A stretch of DNA of 64,000 nucleotides from Rana temporaria (lineage: Eukaryota; Chordata; Amphibia; Anura; Ranidae): assembly GCF_905171775.1 (NCBI RefSeq), contig NC_053494.1, positions 161,127,956-161,191,955 of the forward strand. Direction: 5' to 3'. Made by a program: the position numbers and the translations under genes. Positions 57,731 through 64,000 of the stretch are shown here, one piece after another. The notes beneath the pieces were generated by a model that was not told the DNA's origin, ran no database searches, and saw only the letters and a list, made by a program, of their open reading frames with translations. The first letter of the stretch is position 1, and the number at the start of each line of letters is the position of its first letter.

Positions 57731-57975
57731 TCAATGTTATACAAAGTAGTAATACAGAGAAGAAATATGCTAAAGTTTTTTTTGGAAAGGTGAAATCCAG
57801 ACACAGGTACTTTTCATCAGGGTTAAAAAAATGTATGACAACATTTTTTTTAAAAAATTGCACGGGCAATTTGTCTGAAAAGGGGGTGTGGCTTTAAAAG
57901 GGGGCTGGACTTTCATGAAGGTGCACAGATTACCCAGTGAGTTTATTTAAGAACCCTATTAAACTGCCCAACTAT

Positions 57976-58187
57976 TTAAAACGGTGGTTCACCCTCTATA
58001 GCAACATTTTAGCATAAAATTAGGCATAGTAGCGCGAGCTACAGTATGCCTGCATTTTATTTTTTTAGCCCGGTACTCACTGTGCAATCGTATATTGAAG
58101 ATTCCGACTCCCCGCGGGGAATGGACGTTCCTATCCAGAGGGAAGGTGATTGATGGCCGGCTCTGGCCGGGTGAACCCCCGCTTTAA
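57976..58187. mobile_element. TTAA-bounded short element
   Basis: The ends TTAAAACGGTGGTTCACCC and GGGTGAACCCCCGCTTTAA are inverted with TTAA outermost. It is the smallest intact member of the TTAAAGNGG group in the window. Confidence 0.8.
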
Positions 58188-58308
58188 GACTCCTATGTTA
58201 TTGGGCAGACTAATACATCAGGCAGACTGCTATGTAAAAGTCACACTGTATAACTGCATTAGGGGTGCAGTGGTTGTAGCTATAAAACTACTACTCCAGA
58301 GTAATATG

Positions 58309-58889
58309 CACTATATTGCCAAAAGTATTGGGACACCTGCCTTTACAAGCACTGGAACTAAGGGGCCAAGCCCAACCCCTGAAAAACAACCCCACATCAT
58401 AATCCCCCCTCCACCAAATTATTTGGACCAGTGCAAAAAGCAAGGTCCATAATGGCATTTAATGGCATCCCAGTCTTATTCCGTAGGGTTCAATATTGAG
58501 TTGGCCCACCCTTTGCAGCTATAACAGCTTCAACTCTTCTGGAAGAGTTGGTCCATAAAGACATGGATGAGCGAGTTTGGGGTGAAGAAACTTAACTGGC
58601 CTGACCTAAACCAGATAGAACCCCTTTCGGATCAATTAGAGCGGAGACTGTGAGCCAGGCCTTCTCTTCCAACATTAGTGCCTGACCTCACAAATGGGCT
58701 TCTGGAAGAATGGTCAAACATTCCCATAGACACACTCCTAAACCTTGTGGACAGCCTTCCCAGAAGAGTTGAAGCTGTTATAGCTGAAAAGGGTGGGCCA
58801 ATTCAATATTGAAGCCTACAGATTAAGACTGGGATGCCATTAAAGTTCATGTGCGTGTAAAGGCAGGTGTCCCAATACTTTTGTGTACG
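58309..58889. mobile_element. Tc1-like deletion derivative with TATTGCCAAAAGTATTGGGA termini
   Basis: The left ATTGCCAAAAGTATTGGGAC and right TCCCAATACTTTTGTGTA are inverted. The interior has an inverted pair in which TGGCCCACCCTTTGCAGCTA and TAACAGCTTCAACTCTTCTG face their complements at about 58760-58800. Only transposase 3' end sequence remains. Confidence 0.8.
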
Positions 58890-59079
58890 TACCAGTTGAG
58901 TGCACATGCGTCCTTCTACCCTGGCAATGCCAGGTTACCTTCCGTTTCTAGAAGTAGGATCGAAGTTCAAAGCAAGAACATAGTAATATAAAAAACAGAG
59001 AGGAACTGCTCTTTACAGATCTGCATGCAGAATAATGACATCAAGGTGACCATTAAAAGGTGATTCCTTCAATATCCAC

Positions 59080-59460
59080 ACAGTATTTTTTATATTTGCC
59101 AGAAATGAAGTAGGCCTGCTTAATCAATTCATATTTAATCAGAGCCCTGCAATACATAGTTGTTCATAAATCTAAAGGATATTGTACAATCAGATTGCAA
59201 TTTATGTGGCTGAAAGCCATATTATGCAATAAATGTTTTATACATCCTCTTCCAAGTTTTAGGAGTACCATAGATCTTATCTTATGTGAGCCCCCATAAT
59301 TTAGATTTATGTACTTAATAAAATAAAATAGACTGTAGCAGGCATGGCCAGTACTCTACAATGCAAATGCCAAGCACAGACCTTAAAAAATCAAAACCTG
59401 AATCCAAAGTAAACTAATGTTACCATTCCAAATTATTCATTTAAGGAAAGAGCACATTTT
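59080..59460. promoter_or_regulatory. Candidate conserved non-coding element with PBX/HOX-type motifs
   Basis: A repeat-free stretch with GCTTAATCAATTCATATTTA followed by ATCAGAGCC, then TTGCAATTTATGTGGCTGAA and TTATGCAATAAATGTTTTAT. TTAATCA twice and CAATAAA-type words are HOX/PBX and CDX-like. It lies toward the expected HOXD side. Function is inference. Confidence 0.3.
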
Positions 59461-59480
59461 GGTAGTTTTACAACCTAGAA

Positions 59481-59487
59481 TAATAAA

Positions 59488-59526
<39 letters not shown>

Positions 59527-59556
59527 TACATATACACACACATACATATATATATT
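59481..59556. repeat. Compound microsatellite (TA)(CA)(CATA)
   Basis: A short TA run is followed by about 32 bp of CA, then CATACATATA variants. Confidence 0.95.
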
Positions 59557-59901
59557 TGTGTGCTAAAAAAAGTTTAAAACAAGTAAATATTACCTATATT
59601 CCCATCTATATAATAATGCTAGCAGCATGAGGATTATAATAAATAACCAATGTTGTTTGGGATAGTGAAGTTCCACTTTAAGCCAGGAAAGCCAAGCCCA
59701 AAAAAACGTGTAGAAAAAAGCACTGCAAACTAAATTCAAAACGCATTCAAACTCATGTCAAGAACACTTCAAATGCATGTACAGAGTCAAAAACGCACAG
59801 ATATTTGCATTTTCCGGTGTGAATGGGTCCTGAAGGTACAAAATATTGTTCACTGTCATGCCAAAACTGTGTTAATGTCACTCAAGTGAATTAAAGCAAT
59901 A

Positions 59902-60144
59902 TTAACCTCTTCACGCCGGCGCCTCCCGCCCATTAAGAGGTTAAAGCCCCCGAAAGGTGAGGCGGAACTTAAGAGTACATGACAACCAATCACGATGGTC
60001 ACGTGATCCGAAAACTCCTGATCACGCTTGCTATCGGTTGGGCGCTGGCAACTGTGTCAAGAGCATGCACCGCGTGCGCTCTGGTCACAGCTGTATGGAT
60101 AGAAATTCACGCATATTTGCGTGTGGCCTGCGTCAAGGGGTTAA
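59902..60144. mobile_element. TTAA-bounded element (TTAACCTCTTCACGCC ends)
   Basis: TTAACCTCTTCACGCCGG and GCGTCAAGGGGTTAA are inverted, with TTAA at both edges. A CACGTGATCC and GATCACG pair is inside. Its right TTAA is also the left TTAA of the next element. Confidence 0.7.
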
Positions 60145-60564
60145 AGCCTTGTGTTTTTTTTTTTTTTTTAAACATAACAAACATGTTATACTTACCTGCT
60201 TTGTGCAGTGCTTTTGATCAGAGCAGTCCAGAGCCTCCTCTTCTTGGGTCTGCTTGGCTGCTTGGGCACGCAAGCAGGTGCACTTTGGAGCTGTGGCATT
60301 CCAATCACACAAAGAGCAGCGGCTTGGGCCCTGCCACCTCAATCTTCCGATTTGGCTCACTGGCTGTAAATGACAGCAGCGGAAGCCAATGGCTGCTGTC
60401 AACCACAGCAGCCATTGGCTACTGCCAAAAGCCAACTGGGGGTGCGATTCCCCAGTTCTCAAGGACTGTGTTGGGTCGAGAGGGGGCTCTGGTAAGTATT
60501 ACGGGGGGGGGGGGGGGGGGTAATGCATGAAGGAAAAAACCTTGTGCCTTTACAACCACTTTAA
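60141..60564. mobile_element. TTAA-bounded R2-type element
   Basis: TTAAAGCCTTGTGTTTTTTT and AAAACCTTGTGCCTTTACAA, then CCACTTTAA, are inverted ends. The inner stem CAGCAGCCATTGGCT faces AGCCAATGGCTGCTG at about 60383-60420. A G-run lies at 60505-60520. Confidence 0.75.
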
Positions 60565-61015
60565 TACTTGGTCGAGCCATGTATAGCTGCAATTACAGCT
60601 TGTGAGAAGTCTCTCCCTTTGCACACCTTGAACTTGTAATTTTTGCCTGTTCTTGGCAAACTGTTTTGGCTTTGCCAGGTTGAATAGTCACCATTAGTAA
60701 ACGGTAATTTTTATGCCTGATTACGCATTATCAAAGTAAAGTGTGGGCTTTGAACTGGTCATTCTGTGAAATGCATGTGTTTGGCTTAAACCACTCAAGT
60801 GTAGCTTAGGCTGTAAGTTTATAGTCATCATTCTGTCTCAGGTCCCTCACAGACTGAAACAGGTTTTCCTCTAGAACTGTCCTGTATTTGGCTTCACCCA
60901 CTTTACCCTCAACGATGACTAGTCTCCCGGCAAGGGTTCTGTCTGCATAACATGCACTGTTGTCATGACCAATAGAAAGGGAAATCTGAATTGACTGGCA
61001 GTGATATAAAGTCAT
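60565..61015 (-). mobile_element. Tc1-like remnant E
   Basis: On the minus strand VEGKVGEAKYRTVLEENLFQ followed by SVRDLR (about 60918-60840) is a Tc1 transposase segment. The sequence left to 60590, with TGTATAGCTGCAATTACAGC, corresponds to the transposase 3' end. Both termini are lost. Confidence 0.8.
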
Positions 61016-61568
61016 GATTGACGGGCTAACACTTTATAGCTCATATTCAAGGGAAGGAAGACCGTTTTTATGCTTGACACATATGTAAATAAATTTCCTG
61101 TTCCATCTGCAACCTGATGCATTTCAGATACAGTGAAAAAAAAATAGGTAGTGTTTAGGCAACATTCAGAGTTCAGGCCACAGCCAGATATACAGTGCAT
61201 CCAGAAAGTATTCATAGCGATTCACTTTTTACACATTTTGTTAATTCATTATTTTCCTCAAAATACTACAAACAATACCCCATAATGGTAATGTGAAAGA
61301 AGTTTGTTTGAAATGTAGTAACCATAAAAAAAAAACAAAAAAAAAAAATAAAAATCACATGTACATAAGTAGTCACAGCTTTTGCCATGACACTTAAAAT
61401 TGAGCTCGGGTGCATCCTGATTCCACTGATCATCCTTAAAATGTTTTTACAACTTCATTGAAGTCCACCTGTGGTAAACTTAGTTGACTAGACAGGATTT
61501 GGAAAGGCACACACCTGTCTAGATAAAGGTCCCACAGTTACCAGTGCATGTCTGAGCACCAACAAAGC

Positions 61569-62580
61569 CATGAAGGCCAAGGAATTGTCTTGAAGACCTC
61601 CGAAACAGGATGGAGGCACAGTTCTGGGGAAGGGTGCAGAAAAACTTCTGCAGCATTGAAGGTCCCAATTAGCACAGTGGCCTCCATTATTCATAAATGG
61701 AAGAGGTTTGGAACCACCAAGACTCTTCCTAGAGCGGGCCGTCCGCCCAAACTGAGCAATCGGGGGAGAAGAGCCTTAGTCAGGGAGGTGACCAAAAACC
61801 TGATGGTCACTCTGGCAGAGCTCCAGAGTTTCACTTTCTCTGTGGCGAGAGGAGAACCTTCCAGAAGAACGACCATCTCTGCAGCACTCCACAATCAGGT
61901 CTGTATGGTGGAATGGCCAGACGGAGGCCACTCCTCAGTAAAAGGCACATGACAGCCCATCTGGAGTTTGCCAAAAGGCACCTGAACGACTCTCAGATCA
62001 TGAGATACAAAATTCTCTGGTCCGATGAAACCAAGATTGAACTCATTGGGCTGATTGACAAGCGTCATGTCTGGATGATACCAGGCACAGCTCATGACCT
62101 GGCCAACACCTTCCCCTACACTGAAGAATGGTGGTGACAGCATCATGCTGTGGGGATGTTTTCAGTGGCAGAACTGGGAGACTAGTCAGGACTGAGAGAA
62201 AGATGAATGCAGCAATGTACAGAGACATCTTTGCTGAAAACCTGATCCAGAGCGCTCTGGATCTCAGACTGGGGTGAAGGCTCATCTTCCAACAGGACAA
62301 CGACCCTAAGCACACAGCCAAGAAAACAAAGGAGTGGCTACGGGACAACTCTGTGAAAGTCCTTAAGTGGCCCAGCCAGAGACCAGACTTGAACCCGAAT
62401 GAACATCTCTGGAGAGATCTGAAAATGGCTGTGCACCGAAACTCCCCCATCCAACCTTGAGAGGTCCTGCAAAGAAGAATGGGAGAAATGGCCCAAAAAT
62501 AGATGTGCCAAGCTTGTAGCATCATACTCAAATAGACTTGAGACTGTAATTGGTGCCAAAGGTGCTTTAACAAAGTATAA
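61569..62580 (+). pseudogene. Broken Tc1-type transposase of element F
   Basis: The DDE transposase can be followed for almost its full length but needs several frame changes. In order: MKAKELS at 61569 then a stop; the helix-turn-helix and linker ISTVASIIHKWKRFGTTKTL with GRPPKL (about 61660-61760); EPSRRTTISAALH; KRHMTAHLEFAKRHL; the first catalytic Asp in ILWSDETKIEL (about 62010-62042); NAAMYRDIFAENLIQSALDL; FQQDNDPKHTAKKTKEWL with the second Asp (about 62286-62340); and RPDLNPNEHLWRDLKMAVHR with the third acidic residue (about 62383-62440). Stops interrupt QALDLRLG and nearby. The catalytic motifs survive but the frame does not. Confidence 0.92.
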
Positions 62581-62711
62581 CGCAAAGGCTGTGAATACTT
62601 GTGTACATGGGGGGTATTTTTTTTCGTATTTTATTTTGAATAAATATGCAAAGATTTTAAACAAACTTCTTTCATGTTGTAAGTATGGGGTATTGTTTGT
62701 AAAATTTTAGG

Positions 62712-63177
62712 TTAAAGTGGAGTTCCACCCAAAAAAATGGAACTTCCACTTTTTGGAACCCCCCCCTCTGATGTCACATTTGGCACCTTTCAGAGGGGGG
62801 AGCAGATACCCGTCTAATACAGGTATTTGCTCCCACTTCCTGGCATAGATCACTATGCCTACTCTGTGCCCCCGCTGAATTCTGGGAGACACACAGCTCC
62901 CAGAACACAGCGGGGACCAGTAAAGACGCGCAGCGCTACTCGCGCATGAGCAGTAGGGAATCTGGAAGTGAAGCCGCAACTCTTCATTTCCCGATTCCCT
63001 CACCGAGGATGGCAGCGGGGGCAGCCGAGAGCTGAGTGATTGCTCGGCCTTGGCTGCCGACATCGCGGGCACCATGGACAGGTAAGTGTCCATATATTAA
63101 AAGTCAGCAGCTGCTGTATTTGTAGCTGCTGGCTTTTAGAATTTTTTTTTTTTAAGTGGGACCTCCACTCAATTTAA
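62712..63177. mobile_element. TTAA-bounded R1-type element nested in Tc1-like F
   Basis: The ends TTAAAGTGGAGTTCCACCC and GGGACCTCCACTCAATTTAA have TTAA outermost. Near the left end AGTTCCACCC and AAATGGAACTTCCACTTTTT form an inner inverted pair. The core shares CCCAGAACACAG and TTCCCGATTCCCTCACCGAG with 26769-27379, 54601 and 21790. Confidence 0.85.
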
Positions 63178-63283
63178 ATCAATTTAGGAATAATGCTGTA
63201 ACATCACAAAATGTGGAAAAAGTGAAGCGCTGTGAACACTTTCTGGATGCACTGTGTTATTTTACAGTGAAACAATACCAGAC

Positions 63284-63332
63284 TATGCCGCATACACACG
63301 ACCGTTTTTCATGACGAGAAAAATGAAATGTT
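63284..63332. mobile_element. Left end of a 12006-type MITE, interrupted
   Basis: ATGCCGCATACACACGACCG, then TTTTTCATGACGAGAAAAAT, is the terminus of the CGTACACACGA group. A TTAA element follows at once and runs off the window, so the other end is not visible. Confidence 0.65.
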
Positions 63333-64000
63333 TTAACTGCTTGCCGACCAGCCGCCAAAGTTATATGGCGGCAGGTTGGCTCTGCTGGGCGAAATCACGT
63401 AGGTATACCTTATCTCGCCGTTCAGCCAATAGGGGCGCGCGCCCCCCCGCTCGCCCCTGATGCCGACGTGCGGGCATCCGCGATCGCTCGTTACAGAGCG
63501 AGAACCGGGAGCTGTGTCTGTCAGGGGGAGAAATGATTTATCGTCTGTTCATACAATGTATGAACAGCAATCAGTAATTTCCCCTAGTCAGTCCCACCCC
63601 CCCTTCAGTTAGAACACACCCAGGGAACATAATTAACCCCTTCCTCGCCCCCTAGTGTTAACCCCTTCAATGCCAGTGGCATTTTTATAGTAATTAATAG
63701 CACTGATAGCTATAAAAATGCCAATGGTCCCAAAAATGTGTCAAAAATGTCCGCCATAATGTCGCAGTACCGATAAAAATCGCTGATCGCCGCCATTACT
63801 AGTAAAAAAAAAATTAATAAAAATACCATAAAACTATCCCCTATTTTGTAAACGCTATAACCTTTGCGCAAACCAATCAATAAACGCTTATTGCGATTTT
63901 TTTTACGAAAAATATGTACAAGAATATGTATCGCCTAAACTGAGGAAAAAAAATATTTTTTTTTATATATTTTTGGGGGATATTTTTTATAGCAAAAAGT
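63333..64000. mobile_element. TTAA long repeat running off the window end
   Basis: It opens TTAACTGCTTGCCGACCAGC and later carries TGGTCCCAAAAATGTGTCAA, CCTATTTTGTA and ACGAAAAATATGTACAAGAA, the same order as 4450-5333. A CTCF-like CGCCCCCTAGTGT is at 63646-63658. No gene is seen in it. Confidence 0.75.

Larger units (their letters stand above)
61193..63254 (+). mobile_element. Tc1-like transposon F, both termini kept, split by an R1 element
   Basis: The left end CAGTGCATCCAGAAAGTATT follows TA (61191-61192). The right end AACACTTTCTGGATGCACTG closes at 63254, where the TA flank has become TG. The R1 element at 62712-63177 is inserted near the right terminus. Without it the length is about 1.6 kb. 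Confidence 0.93.

Noticed and set aside
41164..64000. Search for mtx2 N-terminal exons (CNLPIKVV and YMSPSG segments)
   Set aside because: No minus-strand match with splice sites was found by eye. I therefore place these exons outside the window rather than guess.

Overview
The window reads as vertebrate nuclear DNA, most likely from a true frog (Ranidae). It has no prokaryotic gene organisation. It carries one sparse multi-exon vertebrate gene, and most of the rest is DNA-transposon remains: Tc1/mariner copies, hAT-type MITEs, and many CpG-rich or palindromic families ending in TTAA or in CGTACACACGA-like termini. I recognise these families from ranid sequence. The frog assignment rests on that recognition and on the gene's divergence from the human protein, not on a search.

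The only protein-coding gene I can support is mtx2 (metaxin 2, mitochondrial outer-membrane SAM/MIB complex) on the minus strand. Six exons are resolved to the base: 41050-40974, 35182-35090, 30671-30633, 28932-28807, 18262-18186 and 10854-10644 (stop). All have AG acceptors, GT donors and matching phases. Together they encode about 206 residues plus one split codon, roughly the C-terminal three quarters of metaxin 2. The N-terminal exons were not found and should lie to the right of the window. Poly(A) signals follow at 10595-10590 and 10498-10493. In vertebrates MTX2 sits beside the 3' end of the HOXD cluster, so HOXD1 is expected to the right and the HOXD 3' regulatory desert to the left (inference).

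Layout: 1-10.4 kb is 3' flanking DNA with two Tc1 remnants (1.7-2.4 kb and 4.2-7.0 kb), MITEs, and two non-repetitive stretches that could be conserved non-coding elements. From 10.6 to 41 kb is the mtx2 body, with introns filled by repeats. Notable are a 3'-truncated L1 with target duplications (24.9-25.5 kb), a head-to-head hAT/minisatellite pair around a TA tract (32.7-34.5 kb), and a 1.9-kb near-perfect palindrome with a TATA-bearing loop and mirrored ORF/poly(A) units (36.5-38.4 kb). From 41 to 64 kb is 5' intron or intergenic DNA with several nested transposon insertions, a 480-bp palindrome, minisatellites, three hAT-type elements with intact 8-bp target duplications (one more lies at 32.7 kb), and three further stretches with dense homeodomain-type motifs.

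Many elements are nested, so insertion order can often be read. Every transposase or reverse-transcriptase reading frame seen is broken. I found no RNA genes, no CRISPR and no second host gene. No database search was possible, so repeat families are described by their termini rather than by library names.
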